Source of the DNA: Thermomicrobiales bacterium
Lineage (GTDB): Bacteria; Chloroflexota; Chloroflexia; Thermomicrobiales; CFX8
Assembly (NCBI GenBank): GCA_023954495.1
Contig: JAMLIA010000016.1
Location: 1 to 54,895, forward strand
Direction of reading: 5' to 3'
DNA: 54,895 nucleotides
A program made the translations under genes and the position numbers. Positions 16,833-25,951 of this stretch are shown one piece after another; positions within the stretch are counted from its first letter, which is position 1, and every line of letters starts with the position of its first letter. The notes below the pieces were generated by a model. The model did not search any database and was not told where the DNA came from. It saw nothing but the letters and a program-made list of their open reading frames with translations.

Positions 16833-18425
16833 GTGACTCGTCCGCATCAGGGGAGAGACGACATTAGCACGCGCTACGCACGAGCCATCACTGAGATCGT
16901 CGCCGATGTTCCCAATGCCATCATTCACGGCGATACAGAAACGGTCATCCAGTCAGTTGAATTCGACAGTCGCCTCGTAGAATCCGGGGGACTCTTTGTC
17001 GCACTGCGCGGCGGCTATACCGACGGACACGTGTACCTCGATCAGGCCCGCAAGCGAGGCGCAGTGGCTGCGCTGGTCGAGCGCGGCGAGGCTGACAAGA
17101 TTCGATCCGAGTGGCCGACAATCATTGAGGTCGACGATACTCGCGCCGCTCTTGCGATCGTCGCGGCTGAGTTCTATTACCATCCGTCGCAGGACCTGTG
17201 CATCGTCGGCGTCACCGGCACCGACGGCAAGACGACGACAAGCCATCTCATTGAGGCGATGCTGCGGCACGTCGGGCGACGGACCGGGCTGATCGGTACC
17301 GTCGAGGTTCGCATTGCCGGCGAAGTCGATCTGCATGAATCGCGACAGACGACGCCCGAATCGCTGGTGATCCAGCGGATTCTGGCAACGATGCGGGATC
17401 GCTCGGTTGATACAGCCATCCTCGAAGCAACTTCACACGGCCTGGTGATGCATCGTCTGGACTCGTGTGCCTTCGACATCGGCGTCGTCACCAACATCAC
17501 GCATGAGCATCTTGACTTTCACGGGTCGGTCGAAGCGTATCGGGAAGCGAAGGCGATGCTGCTCGATAACGTCGCGCGCGACAAAGCTCGTGGGCGACGT
17601 GGCGCGCTCGTACTGAACCGCGACGACGAGGGCGCGCGATCCGTCGCTGCCCACGGGCGCGGCTGCGACATTCTCTGGTACTCAATGGACCCTGAATCGG
17701 ACGCCGAATTTCGTGCTTCGGCGATCGAGTTCCAGACTGCCGGGCAGCGATTCACCCTGCATACGCCAATGGGCGACGCCTGCATCTCGTTGGCCCTGCC
17801 GGGCCGCTACAACGTCGCCAACGCGCTGGCAGCAGCAGCGGTCGGGCATGCGCTCAGCCTGTCGCTTTCGCAGATTGCGGAAGGACTTGAATCGCTGGAC
17901 GCAGTGCCGGGGCGCATGCAATCAGTCGACGAGGGTCAGCCGTACTCGGTCATCGTCGACTACGCGCATACGCCGGACGCCATCAAGTCTGTCCTCACAG
18001 TCCTGCGCGACGTCACACCGGGACGATTAATGGTGCTGTTCGGTTCAGCCGGAGAGCGCGACATCGACAAGCGGGCGATTCAGGGACAGGTTGCGATTGA
18101 GTATTCGGACTTCGCGGTCTTCGCCAGCGAGGATCCGCGATTCGAGGACCCGATGGTAATCATCGACGCCATTGCCGATGGCGCCATGCAGGCGGGCGGA
18201 CGGCGCGGTGTAGACTTCGACTGCATCGAAGACCGCCGCACCGCTATTGCAACGATTCTCCAGAATGCACGCGCCGGAGATGTGGTCGTCCTGGCCGGAA
18301 AAGGACACGAGAAGAGCATGATCTACGGCTCCGAGAAGCGTCCGTGGGACGAGGCGGCCGTCGCCGCCGAGGTACTCCGCAAGCTGGGCTATTCGGCTTC
18401 AAACCAGAATGTCTCCTCACAATGA
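16833..18425 (+). CDS. murE: UDP-MurNAc-tripeptide synthetase MurE
   Basis: Adds the third, diamino acid residue of the peptidoglycan stem peptide. The 530-residue product shows the N-terminal UDP-MurNAc domain (SVEFDSRLVESGGLFVALRG), ATP motif GVTGTDGKTTTSHLI, EATSHGLVMHRLD, the carbamylated-lysine region, and the C-terminal VIVDYAHTPDAI and GKGHEKSMI. The amino-acid selecting motif, DNPR in meso-diaminopimelate enzymes, reads EDPR here (codons 18129-18140). This leaves open which diamino acid is used (DAP, Lys or Orn). The start is GTG 16833. The stop overlaps the next gene as ATGA. Confidence 0.93.
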   Translation: MTRPHQGRDDISTRYARAITEIVADVPNAIIHGDTETVIQSVEFDSRLVESGGLFVALRGGYTDGHVYLDQARKRGAVAALVERGEADKIRSEWPTIIEVDDTRAALAIVAAEFYYHPSQDLCIVGVTGTDGKTTTSHLIEAMLRHVGRRTGLIGTVEVRIAGEVDLHESRQTTPESLVIQRILATMRDRSVDTAILEATSHGLVMHRLDSCAFDIGVVTNITHEHLDFHGSVEAYREAKAMLLDNVARDKARGRRGALVLNRDDEGARSVAAHGRGCDILWYSMDPESDAEFRASAIEFQTAGQRFTLHTPMGDACISLALPGRYNVANALAAAAVGHALSLSLSQIAEGLESLDAVPGRMQSVDEGQPYSVIVDYAHTPDAIKSVLTVLRDVTPGRLMVLFGSAGERDIDKRAIQGQVAIEYSDFAVFASEDPRFEDPMVIIDAIADGAMQAGGRRGVDFDCIEDRRTAIATILQNARAGDVVVLAGKGHEKSMIYGSEKRPWDEAAVAAEVLRKLGYSASNQNVSSQ

Positions 18426-19261
18426 AGCGACGCTCTGCACTCTGGCTGATCGCGTTGTCTGTCTGGATGATCGTTGCCGGATGCGGCACGGTTGATCCGG
18501 AGCTGGCTTCGCCTGAGCCCGACACGCCATCACGCGCTGCAGCAAGCCCGTCCGGGCGAATTCTCTTTGTCTCAGACAACCACGTGAGCGTTTGGGACGG
18601 ATCCACGCGCACGCTGATTGATGATGTCAACGGCGCTTCGCCGACCTGGGCTCCGGCGGGGGATCGGTTTGCCTACGTTGAGATGCACGATGGCTATTCG
18701 GACATTGTCGTCGCTAGCGCCGACGGCACGACGCTGAAGCGCATCACAACGAACGAACCGGATGCGCCGCTCTTCAGCCTGGAATACGCTTGCGAAGCCT
18801 ATTGGGCTCTGGATGCAACATGGTCGCCAGTCGGTGAGCAGCTCATCTGGGTGAGCGATCGCGGAACAGGTTCTTCAGACTGTGAGTCGCGATTTTCCGA
18901 CCCATTGACACTGTGGTATTCGGAGAACCTCGACGGCGACCAGTCGATCTTCAGCTATTACCTGCCGGCAGCCGCGAGCGTCGATGCCCCACAGGAGAAC
19001 CCGACGTTCTCTCATGACGGCAAGACTGTCGCGTTCACTGCGCGCATCGGTATCGAATCGCCACGCAACACGGAAATCTGGACTCTGAACCTCGATACTG
19101 CTGACGTCGACGAGCTGGTAATTGCACCAGATGGCGTGTTCGATCCTGACTGGTCACCAACGTCGAACAATATTGCGTACGTCCAGCGAACCGGAACGGC
19201 CAGCGATGTCTGGATCGCACCACCAACGGCGCACCAAAGCGTATCAACTCACGCATCGTAG
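18422..19261 (+). CDS. TolB-like beta-propeller lipoprotein (open frame of a frameshifted gene)
   Basis: Starts with ATG 18422 inside the murE stop. A basic N terminus and hydrophobic segment lead to the lipobox VAGC, so it is a predicted lipoprotein. PD40/TolB-type propeller blades follow (SPTWAPAGDRFAYVE, then ATWSPVGEQLIWVSDR, then NPTFSHDGKTVAFTAR, then DPDWSPTSNNIAYVQR). The frame closes at 19261 after a stretch of unrelated residues. The next frame continues the propeller to 19452, so one base has probably been lost near 19222. Either this is a damaged gene or the base call is wrong. The intact protein would have about 343 residues. The function is unknown. Confidence 0.78.
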   Translation: MKRRSALWLIALSVWMIVAGCGTVDPELASPEPDTPSRAAASPSGRILFVSDNHVSVWDGSTRTLIDDVNGASPTWAPAGDRFAYVEMHDGYSDIVVASADGTTLKRITTNEPDAPLFSLEYACEAYWALDATWSPVGEQLIWVSDRGTGSSDCESRFSDPLTLWYSENLDGDQSIFSYYLPAAASVDAPQENPTFSHDGKTVAFTARIGIESPRNTEIWTLNLDTADVDELVIAPDGVFDPDWSPTSNNIAYVQRTGTASDVWIAPPTAHQSVSTHAS

Positions 19262-19452
19262 GCAGCGCCGTCTCGCCTGCATGGTCGCCGGACGGTGAGA
19301 TGATCGTTTTCTTTCGCGAGCGCGACAGCACATTCGAAGCCTGGTACGTGGAAGTGACCGAAGAGGGTGGCAAGCTCGTGGCGTCCGAACCGCAGAGGCT
19401 GTTTACCGCATCGAACATCGACGCTGCCTCAGGAATGTCCTGGATACAGTAA
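19222..19452 (+). pseudogene. 3' remainder of the propeller lipoprotein in a shifted frame
   Basis: Reading from 19222 in the frame one base back gives TNGAPKRINSRIVGSAVSP, then AWSPDGEMIVFFRERDS, a further propeller blade, ending at TAA 19450-19452. There is no independent start or ribosome-binding sequence. This segment completes the lipoprotein begun at 18422 if one base is restored. Confidence 0.75.
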
Positions 19453-19467
19453 TTCTGATTGCAAAAC

Positions 19468-19493
19468 GGGGCTGCGCCAATTGGCGCAGCCCC
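19468..19493 (-). terminator. Terminator between the lipoprotein gene and aspS
   Basis: Perfect 26-base palindrome, 13-base arms GGGGCTGCGCCAA and TTGGCGCAGCCCC. On the minus strand it is followed by GTTTTGC, so it fits best as the terminator of the lepA-mazG-aspS operon. It may act in both directions. Confidence 0.8.
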
Positions 19494-19508
19494 CTTCGCG
19501 TTGCGCTG

Positions 19509-21323
19509 CTACTTCGCAGGTGACTCGTTCTTTGGCCAGACGACAGCAATATGGAGATCATCGAGCTGTGCCTGATCGACGTCACCCGGTGCGTCGAACA
19601 TCAAGTCGCGTGCCGACTGATTCTTCGGGAACGCCATGACCTCACGGAGTGTCGGCTCGGCAGCCAGAATCATGGCAATGCGATCGATGCCCGGAGCGAT
19701 GCCACCGTGCGGTGGTGCGCCGTATTCAAACGCCCGCAGCAAGTGGCCGAAGCGCTCTTCGATCTGCGCATCTTCGTAGCCCATCAGCGCAAAGACCTGG
19801 CGCTGCAGTTCGCGCTGGTGAATACGAATTGAGCCGCCGCCGACTTCAAAGCCGTTGAGGACGATGTCGTACGCTTTGGCTCTGACTGCGCCCGGGTCAC
19901 TCTCCAATAGCGGAATGTCCTCATCGAGCGGTGCGGTGAACGGGTGGTGCATGGCATCCCACCGCTGGCCGTCTTCGTCCCAACCCATGAGTGGGAAGTC
20001 GATGACCCAGCAGAACGCGGCGACTGTCGGATCGGTCAGCCCGAGCTCCTCACCAAATCGCTCACGCAGACGACCGAGCACGTTGGCCGCCACCTCAGCT
20101 CGATCGGCAACGAAGAGGATCAAGTCGCCGGCGCCGGCACCTGTTGCCGCTGCAATCGCATCCAGCTCTTCTGTCGAGAGGAACTTGGCAATTGGCGAGC
20201 GGACCGAACGGTCGCCATCAGCACCGGCTTCAAAAGCGAGCCAGGCGAGTCCCTTCGCTCCGAACTTCCGCGAGAACTCTGTCAGCTCATCGACCTGCTT
20301 ACGCGTGACATCGGCCTTGCCCGGCACGGCGATGGCGCGCACCACACCACCGGACTCGACCGCGCCACGGAAGACGCCAAACTCGGACGCCGCTACAACG
20401 TCAGAGACGTCGGCAATCTCCAGACCGTAGCGCAGGTCCGGCTTGTCCGTGCCGAAGCGGCGCATCGCATCGTCGTAGGTCAGGCGCGGGAACGTCGATT
20501 CCTGCAAATTCATCTCAGTCAACCCAACGAGGTCGATGAACAGCCCCTCAGTGAGTTGCATGATCTGCTCCATGTCGACAAACGACATCTCCAGATCGAG
20601 CTGCGTGAACTCCGGTTGCCGATCGGCGCGCTGATCCTCGTCGCGGAAGCAGCGAGCGATCTGGTAATACCGATCCATGCCCGAGACCATCAGCAACTGC
20701 TTCATTTGTTGCGGCGACTGCGGCAGAGCATAGAACTGGCCAGTATACAGGCGGCTCGGCACGAGGTAATCCCGCGCGCCTTCCGGCGTGCTCTTGATCA
20801 GGATCGGCGTCTCGATCTCGACGAAGTCGCGATCATCCAGGTACTCACGGATCTTCTTGATGATCCGGTGTCGCAGGATGAGATTGTGCTGCATCTTCGG
20901 TCGGCGAAGGTCGAGGTAGCGGTACTCGAGTCGCAGCGATTCATCGACATCCGAATGATCATTGATCTCAAATGGCGTCGTCTTCGCCGCATTGAGAATC
21001 ACGAGCTCGGAAACGACGACCTCGATGTCACCCGTGGCCATGTTCGGATTGCGCGTGCCCTCCGGCCGCAATTGCACCGTGCCTGTCACAGCAAGCACGA
21101 ACTCGGATCGCACCTGCTCAGCGATGCGGTGCGCGTTGGGCGAGTCTTCCGGGTTGCAGACAACCTGGGTCAGCCCGTAGCGATCCCGAATGTCGAGGAA
21201 GATCAATCCGCCATGATCTCGGCGGCGATTGACCCAGCCTTTGACGGTCACAGTCCTGCCTGCGTCTTCGGCACGCAGCTCGCCACAGGTGCAATACGGT
21301 CGCAATTTGTCGATCGTCGTCAT
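19509..21323 (-). CDS. aspS: Aspartyl-tRNA synthetase, probably non-discriminating
   Basis: Charges tRNA with aspartate. The 604-residue bacterial-type enzyme has the anticodon-binding OB fold (residues 1-110), class II motif 2 ([18 protein letters not shown]), the bacterial GAD insertion, and motif 3 ([13 protein letters not shown]). Residue 37, in [10 protein letters not shown], is histidine at the position of His31 of Pseudomonas AspRS, and RPEG follows in the next strand. These are features of enzymes that also charge tRNA-Asn. In such bacteria Asp-tRNA-Asn is amidated by GatCAB. It is the last gene of the lepA-mazG-aspS operon, with a 4-base overlap to mazG. Confidence 0.96.
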   Translation of the reverse strand: MTTIDKLRPYCTCGELRAEDAGRTVTVKGWVNRRRDHGGLIFLDIRDRYGLTQVVCNPEDSPNAHRIAEQVRSEFVLAVTGTVQLRPEGTRNPNMATGDIEVVVSELVILNAAKTTPFEINDHSDVDESLRLEYRYLDLRRPKMQHNLILRHRIIKKIREYLDDRDFVEIETPILIKSTPEGARDYLVPSRLYTGQFYALPQSPQQMKQLLMVSGMDRYYQIARCFRDEDQRADRQPEFTQLDLEMSFVDMEQIMQLTEGLFIDLVGLTEMNLQESTFPRLTYDDAMRRFGTDKPDLRYGLEIADVSDVVAASEFGVFRGAVESGGVVRAIAVPGKADVTRKQVDELTEFSRKFGAKGLAWLAFEAGADGDRSVRSPIAKFLSTEELDAIAAATGAGAGDLILFVADRAEVAANVLGRLRERFGEELGLTDPTVAAFCWVIDFPLMGWDEDGQRWDAMHHPFTAPLDEDIPLLESDPGAVRAKAYDIVLNGFEVGGGSIRIHQRELQRQVFALMGYEDAQIEERFGHLLRAFEYGAPPHGGIAPGIDRIAMILAAEPTLREVMAFPKNQSARDLMFDAPGDVDQAQLDDLHIAVVWPKNESPAK

Positions 21324-22300
21324 GCCTTCGTAGACCCTCCCCCAGTGGTTGATTGATGCTCCAGCTGTTTCACACGATTCCAGATAGTGAGGACCTCGTC
21401 GGGCGATGTCGCCCGTTCGTCGCCGAATACATGCGGATGGCGTCGCACGAGCTTTTCGCTCAGCGCCAGCACCGCGTCCTCAAAGGTGAAAAACCCGTGC
21501 TCTTCCGCGATCTGCGCCACCATCAGGACGTTCCCCAGGATGTCGCCAAGCTCTTCGGCGGCATTCGGCGCGTCACTGTTTGTCAGCGCCTGACGAAGCT
21601 CCTCGACTTCCTCACTGATGTAGTCGAGTGTCGTAGCTTCAGTCTGCTCACGATCCCACGGGCAACCATCCGGTCGGCGCAGGCGCGCGTAGATCTGGCG
21701 CAGGCCCGAGATTGATGTCGCGGCCTCTTCGTGCCGCGTACTGGGCACAAGAACGTAGTCGTCGCCGTTTGGCGTTGGCGGCTCGGCCAGGCCAAGTCGC
21801 GCTGTCAGGACAGCCGTTGAACCGGCGATTACGCCGTCGCCGCACCAGTTGGTGACGATGGTCGTCGCGCCGCTATCCAGCGCCAACAATCCAGCATCAA
21901 ACGGGACTGCAGCGCGTGCCTGAGCGAGCGCCAGGGCATCGACAAATATCACTGGTCCGGCAATGTTCGGATACGGCCGACCCGTGGTAGTGATCGTTGC
22001 AGATTCGGCGAGGTGTTCGATGATGACGTCGGCGATACCGCCGAATGGGCCGGCCAGATAGATAACCCGGTCAACTCCGCGCTCGCGAGCCGCAGCAACG
22101 ATGTTGTCGGCGATGCGTGTCGCTGTCTCACCGTCGATTTCGCCATCGAGCCAGTCATCATAGGTTCGCGTAGCGATGCCGAGTGCGCTGACCGATTCAG
22201 GAATCAATCGCGCAACGCGAGCAACGACTAGCACGGAATCAGGCGCTATGGCCGACAACTCGCCGTAATCACCTGCAAGCACTGCTATCGACAGCGTCAT
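21320..22300 (-). CDS. mazG: MazG nucleotide pyrophosphohydrolase with degenerate N-terminal methylase-like domain
   Basis: The C-terminal 110 residues are a MazG domain: [14 protein letters not shown], the metal-binding EEVEEL, EELGDIL, and [13 protein letters not shown]. These enzymes hydrolyse (deoxy)nucleoside triphosphates to monophosphates. The N-terminal 200 residues correspond in position to the tetrapyrrole-methylase-like domain of YabN-type proteins. I cannot find a clear SAM-binding glycine loop, so the domain may be inactive. The ATG start at 22300 overlaps the lepA stop, and the stop overlaps the aspS start, so all three genes are translationally coupled. Confidence 0.88.
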   Translation of the reverse strand: MTLSIAVLAGDYGELSAIAPDSVLVVARVARLIPESVSALGIATRTYDDWLDGEIDGETATRIADNIVAAARERGVDRVIYLAGPFGGIADVIIEHLAESATITTTGRPYPNIAGPVIFVDALALAQARAAVPFDAGLLALDSGATTIVTNWCGDGVIAGSTAVLTARLGLAEPPTPNGDDYVLVPSTRHEEAATSISGLRQIYARLRRPDGCPWDREQTEATTLDYISEEVEELRQALTNSDAPNAAEELGDILGNVLMVAQIAEEHGFFTFEDAVLALSEKLVRRHPHVFGDERATSPDEVLTIWNRVKQLEHQSTTGGGSTKA

Positions 22301-24123
22301 CCTGCCCGCTCCGAGCCGCGGTCATCGCCAAGGCTCAGCACTGCCATGAAGGCCTCTTGCGGGATTTCGACATTCCCAACCATCTTCATGCGTGCTTTGC
22401 CTTCCTTCTGCTTCTCCAGCAGCTTGCGCTTGCGCGTAATGTCGCCGCCGTAGCATTTGGAAAGGACGTTCTTGCGCATCGCCTTGATCGTCTCGCGCGA
22501 AATCACCCGACTGCCGATCGCCGCCTGAATCGGCACCTCGAACATCTGCCGCGGGATGAGCTGCTTGAGCTGTGCAACGAGCGCGCGACCGCGGGTGTAG
22601 GCGTCCTCGCGGTGCGTGATGAGCGACAGCGCATCGACTGGCACGCCATTCACCAACACATCGAGCTTGACCAGATCAGCGGCGCGCATGCTGTTGAACT
22701 GGTAGTCGAGCGACGCGTATCCCTGCGTGCGCGACTTGAGCTGATCGTAGAAGTCGACGATGAGTTCGCCGAGCGGCATGCCGAACTTGATCGATACGCG
22801 TTCCTCGTCGAGGTAATCCATCGCGTCGAACGCTCCGTGGCGCGTTGTCACGAGCTCCATGATGGTGCCGATATAGCGGGACGGCGCGATGATCGTGAGA
22901 TCCATCCACGGCTCGCGGATCTCGGCGAGCTCACCAGATGGCGGCATGTCAGACGGGTTGTCGACGTGCAGGGTCTCGCCGTTGATCTTGCTGACCTCAT
23001 ACTCCACGCTCGGCGCAGTCGCCAGCAAGTCGAGCCCGTACTCGCGTTCAAGTCGCTCCTGCACGATCTCCATGTGGAGCAGGCCGAGAAACCCGCACCG
23101 AAAGCCAAACCCGAGGGCATCCGAAGACTCCGGGAGAAAGACCAGCGAGGCGTCGTTCAGCTTCAAACGTTCCAGCGCGTCGCGCAGATCCGGATAGTCT
23201 TCGCTGTTGACCGGGTAGAAGCCGGCAAACACCATTGGCTTTGCCGGGCGGTACCCTGCTAAAGGTTCCGTAGCGGGGCGCTGAGCGAGCGTGATTGTGT
23301 CGCCGACCTGAACGTCAGCGACTTCCTTTAGCCCGGTTGCAACGTACCCGACTTCGCCGGTTCGCAGTCCATTAACGGCCGTCATACTCGGACGGAAGAC
23401 GCCGGTCTCAAGGATTTCCGCCTGCTTGCCGGTCGCCATCAGTCGGATGCGTGAGTCCTTGGGCAACACGCCGTCGACGATCTTCACGTACGCAATCACG
23501 CCTTTGTAGGCATCGTAATGTGAATCGAAGATCAACGCCCGCAATGGTGCTTCGGCATCGCCGCCCGGTGGCGGAATGTGCGCGACGATCGCCTCAAGGA
23601 TCTCTGGGATACCAGCACCCGATTTCGCCGATGCTGGAATGATCTCGGAAGGCAGCAGCCCGATCAGATCGCCGACCTCCTGTGACACGCGCTCCGGCTG
23701 GGCATTTGGCAGGTCGATCTTGTTGATGACGGCAACCATCGCCAGGTCGTGTTCCAACGCGAGATAGACGTTGGCCAGCGTTTGGGCCTCGATACCCTGC
23801 GCAGCGTCGACGACGAGCAGCGCACCCTCGCAGGCCGCGAGTGTTCGGCTTACTTCGTAGGTGAAGTCAACGTGGCCGGGAGTATCGATCAGGTTGAGCT
23901 CGTAAGTTTCGCCATCGCTCGCGCGGTAATTCATGCGAACGGCGCGAGCCTTGATCGTAATGCCCTTCTCGCGCTCAAGGTCCATTGAGTCGAGAATCTG
24001 CTCGACCATTTCGCGCTGAGTCACCGTGCCGGTTTGCTCCAGCAGTCGGTCGGCGAGCGTCGATTTTCCATGATCGATATGGGCGATGATACCGAAATTG
24101 CGAATGCGTTGACGATCGTCCAT
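22297..24123 (-). CDS. lepA: Elongation factor 4 (LepA) GTPase
   Basis: Ribosome-associated translational GTPase that can back-translocate ribosomes. The 608-residue product has the G1 loop [10 protein letters not shown]3 DTPGHVDF and G4 NKIDLP. EF-G-like domains follow ([12 protein letters not shown]-type [20 protein letters not shown]), ending with the LepA-specific C-terminal domain ([20 protein letters not shown]). A TTG at 24180 would add 19 residues, but a TATACT -10 box overlaps it. ATG 24123 with AGAGGA upstream gives the standard [20 protein letters not shown] start. It is the first gene of the lepA-mazG-aspS operon. Confidence 0.97.
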   Translation of the reverse strand: MDDRQRIRNFGIIAHIDHGKSTLADRLLEQTGTVTQREMVEQILDSMDLEREKGITIKARAVRMNYRASDGETYELNLIDTPGHVDFTYEVSRTLAACEGALLVVDAAQGIEAQTLANVYLALEHDLAMVAVINKIDLPNAQPERVSQEVGDLIGLLPSEIIPASAKSGAGIPEILEAIVAHIPPPGGDAEAPLRALIFDSHYDAYKGVIAYVKIVDGVLPKDSRIRLMATGKQAEILETGVFRPSMTAVNGLRTGEVGYVATGLKEVADVQVGDTITLAQRPATEPLAGYRPAKPMVFAGFYPVNSEDYPDLRDALERLKLNDASLVFLPESSDALGFGFRCGFLGLLHMEIVQERLEREYGLDLLATAPSVEYEVSKINGETLHVDNPSDMPPSGELAEIREPWMDLTIIAPSRYIGTIMELVTTRHGAFDAMDYLDEERVSIKFGMPLGELIVDFYDQLKSRTQGYASLDYQFNSMRAADLVKLDVLVNGVPVDALSLITHREDAYTRGRALVAQLKQLIPRQMFEVPIQAAIGSRVISRETIKAMRKNVLSKCYGGDITRKRKLLEKQKEGKARMKMVGNVEIPQEAFMAVLSLGDDRGSERAG

Positions 24124-24179
24124 CAGGTCGTGGGGTTCCTCTCGCCGTGCGGTGTTGGTGGTCGACAATCCAACGATCA

Positions 24180-24185
24180 AGTATA
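24180..24185 (-). promoter_or_regulatory. Candidate -10 box of the lepA operon
   Basis: TATACT on the minus strand, 57 bases before the chosen lepA start. No convincing -35 box is visible. A divergent TATAAT for rpsT lies 69 bases away on the other strand. Confidence 0.4.
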
Positions 24186-24253
24186 CCGACCGGACGAACT
24201 CCGACGTTTGGCGACTTCCGCAGCCATTTGTGGCTTGTACATCCCGAATCGGC

Positions 24254-24259
24254 TATAAT
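24254..24259 (+). promoter_or_regulatory. -10 box of rpsT
   Basis: Perfect TATAAT 80 bases before the rpsT start. The upstream TTGTGG and TTGTAC sequences are at poor spacings (20 and 13), so the -35 is not assigned. Confidence 0.5.
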
Positions 24260-24339
24260 CCACTGGTTCGCTCGCCCAGCTGATGGGCGTGCTTTCTGTG
24301 TTCACGAACATGCTGTCATTCAGACAGAGGGGGAAGAGG

Positions 24340-24612
24340 TTGACGAACAGCAAGTCTGCTGCGAAGCGTGTACGGGTGGCAGAGCGCCGTCGAATTCGGA
24401 ATCGCGTGTATCGCTCGGCGTCGCGCACACTGGTCCGCAAGGCGGAAGAGGCCATCGCGGCTGCTGAGCAGGAGGCCGCAAACGGAGCGGTGCTCAATGC
24501 CCAGGCTATGCTGGATCGTGCGGCCTCGAAGGGCATTATTCACCCGAACAATGCCGCTCGACGCAAGTCCCGCCTGATGGCCAAGTACAACAAGATGACG
24601 GCCGCGAGCTAA
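24340..24612 (+). CDS. rpsT: 30S ribosomal protein S20
   Basis: Binds 16S rRNA in the small ribosomal subunit. The 90-residue basic helical protein has the typical NSKSAAKRVRVAERRRIRNR start and GIIHPNNAARRKSRLMAKYN end. The open frame extends 19 codons upstream, but TTG at 24340 is preceded by AGAGGGGGAA and matches the family start. A single gene with its own TATAAT. The stop codon overlaps the stop of convergent holA. Confidence 0.96.
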   Translation: MTNSKSAAKRVRVAERRRIRNRVYRSASRTLVRKAEEAIAAAEQEAANGAVLNAQAMLDRAASKGIIHPNNAARRKSRLMAKYNKMTAAS

Positions 24613-25658
24613 TACGCTCGCCGTCGTGGTCCCGCGCTCATTCTGATAGCCTCGGCGATCTGTGCCACCAGTGCAACAATGATCGTCGAGGCTGTTTCAT
24701 GCCCGGCCTTGATCGCTGTATCTGCCTCACGGAGCAGGTACGCTACGCGGAGGTTGGCCGAATCTGACAGATCGGGTTTCTTTCCTGTAACCGTCAATCG
24801 GCCGGTAGTGGTAGCGCTGGCTGCCGCAACGGCTGGCTGCCCGAATTCTCGAACGTGCCGCACGATTGCTCGCACCACGGCTTCCGACGAGATACTACCC
24901 ATGATCTTCTCGGCCGGCTCGCCAGCTTCGAGCATGCGCTCCAGCTCCTGCAGAGCCGGACTCACCCGGCCCTCAAACACGAGATCCGTCAACCGGTAAG
25001 CGATGAACCCGCCGCGATCCTCCACCAGAAGCGCAACGAGATCTGCGTCAATCACGCCATCCGACGCAGTGACGAGCTTGTCAATCTCGGATGCGATCAC
25101 GCGGGTGTCGGGTGTCGGGCCACTGTTCTTGCCACCGGCAGATTGCCAGCTGGTCGGATAAAGCAGGGTGAGCAGGTGCTGCGCCGCTTGCGGCTGAATC
25201 TCTGCGCCCTGCGCCCGAACGCGGTCGGTTACCCAGGCCAGCAGCTCACCGCCACGTGGAACGATGAAGGCTTCCTCACTCCAGGCAAGCGCTTTCGTCG
25301 CCTTCCGCACGTAATGATTTGGCGAAAGCGAACCGATGTGACGAAGGATGATGAACGTCGTTGGCGGACTCGACTTCAGTAGCGCATGCAGCTCGCCCCA
25401 CGGGATGCGTCCGGCAGACTCTTCATCTGCGGCAGTGTCGCCCCCGCGCCGTGGTATCGCGAGCGGTTGTTGCAGGATGACGACGCGCTGACCGCCAAAG
25501 AATGGCGCGGCCTGCAGCGCGCTGGCTATCTCTGTAATCGTTGAGGATTGCACGTCGATCGAGATCGCGCTGAGTCCCTGCGGATCGAGCGATTGACGTA
25601 ATTGAACTACGCGCTCGTCAATCAGCAACTCGTTGTCGCCATAGAGTAGTGTGCTCAC
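24609..25658 (-). CDS. holA: DNA polymerase III subunit delta
   Basis: Clamp-loader subunit that opens the sliding clamp. The 349-residue product has the N-terminal AAA+-like fold starting LLYGDNELLIDERVVQLRQ, the segment APFFGGQRVVILQQP, and VIASEIDKLVTASDG. The C-terminal helical domain is LLREADTAIKAG. Length and layout are normal. An inserted basic/acidic stretch (about residues 70-85, RRGGDTAADEES) interrupts domain 1. The start is GTG 25658. Its position next to rpsT, in convergent orientation, recurs in many bacteria. Confidence 0.92.
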   Translation of the reverse strand: MSTLLYGDNELLIDERVVQLRQSLDPQGLSAISIDVQSSTITEIASALQAAPFFGGQRVVILQQPLAIPRRGGDTAADEESAGRIPWGELHALLKSSPPTTFIILRHIGSLSPNHYVRKATKALAWSEEAFIVPRGGELLAWVTDRVRAQGAEIQPQAAQHLLTLLYPTSWQSAGGKNSGPTPDTRVIASEIDKLVTASDGVIDADLVALLVEDRGGFIAYRLTDLVFEGRVSPALQELERMLEAGEPAEKIMGSISSEAVVRAIVRHVREFGQPAVAAASATTTGRLTVTGKKPDLSDSANLRVAYLLREADTAIKAGHETASTIIVALVAQIAEAIRMSAGPRRRAY

Positions 25659-25951
25659 TGCTGATCCCGGTCATTGCGGATGGACTTCACATGAAAGGAG
25701 TGGGCGAAGCGCGCTGCACCAGTTGGGCTAGTTTCAAGCCTGCATCTGCAGGTGGGAGTCCGGAGGAGCGGTTCCTGGGAATCGACCAACGACGCCCGAA
25801 AACTAGTGATGTTGGCTCGAAACGTTGTTTCCATCTGGCCGCGGTAATCGCCTCGCCCACAGGTGAGTATACCAACGGGGGCATATGCCGGGAATTGGCG
25901 CAGGCACTGCCACCCTGACTACAATGCAACGACGGAAGAGGAGTGGAGAAC
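25659..25951. other. Divergent intergenic region with inverted repeats
   Basis: 293 bases between holA and the 2-hydroxyacid dehydrogenase gene. The arms CTAGTTT (about 25729) and AAACTAG (about 25799) could pair and enclose a small palindrome CCTGCATCTGCAGG (25739-25752). TACAAT at 25920-25925 is a likely -10 box for the plus-strand gene, with TTGGCG at 25895-25900 as a weak -35 (19-base spacer). An open frame crosses most of it but has no convincing start or family match. The region could hold a structured leader or small RNA; I recognise no known RNA family. Confidence 0.35.

Noticed and set aside
19944-21356. 470-codon open frame opposite aspS
   Set aside because: It is the antisense shadow of a conserved gene; its protein is low-complexity and His/Arg-rich with no domain.
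25725-25810. SRP RNA, T-box or cobalamin riboswitch in the divergent spacer
   Set aside because: I looked for the SRP GGAA tetraloop motif, the T-box GGTGGNACCGCG and the B12 box, and none is present.
25649-25918. 89-codon open frame in the holA-dehydrogenase spacer
   Set aside because: It begins inside holA, lacks a ribosome-binding sequence and has no protein-like pattern.
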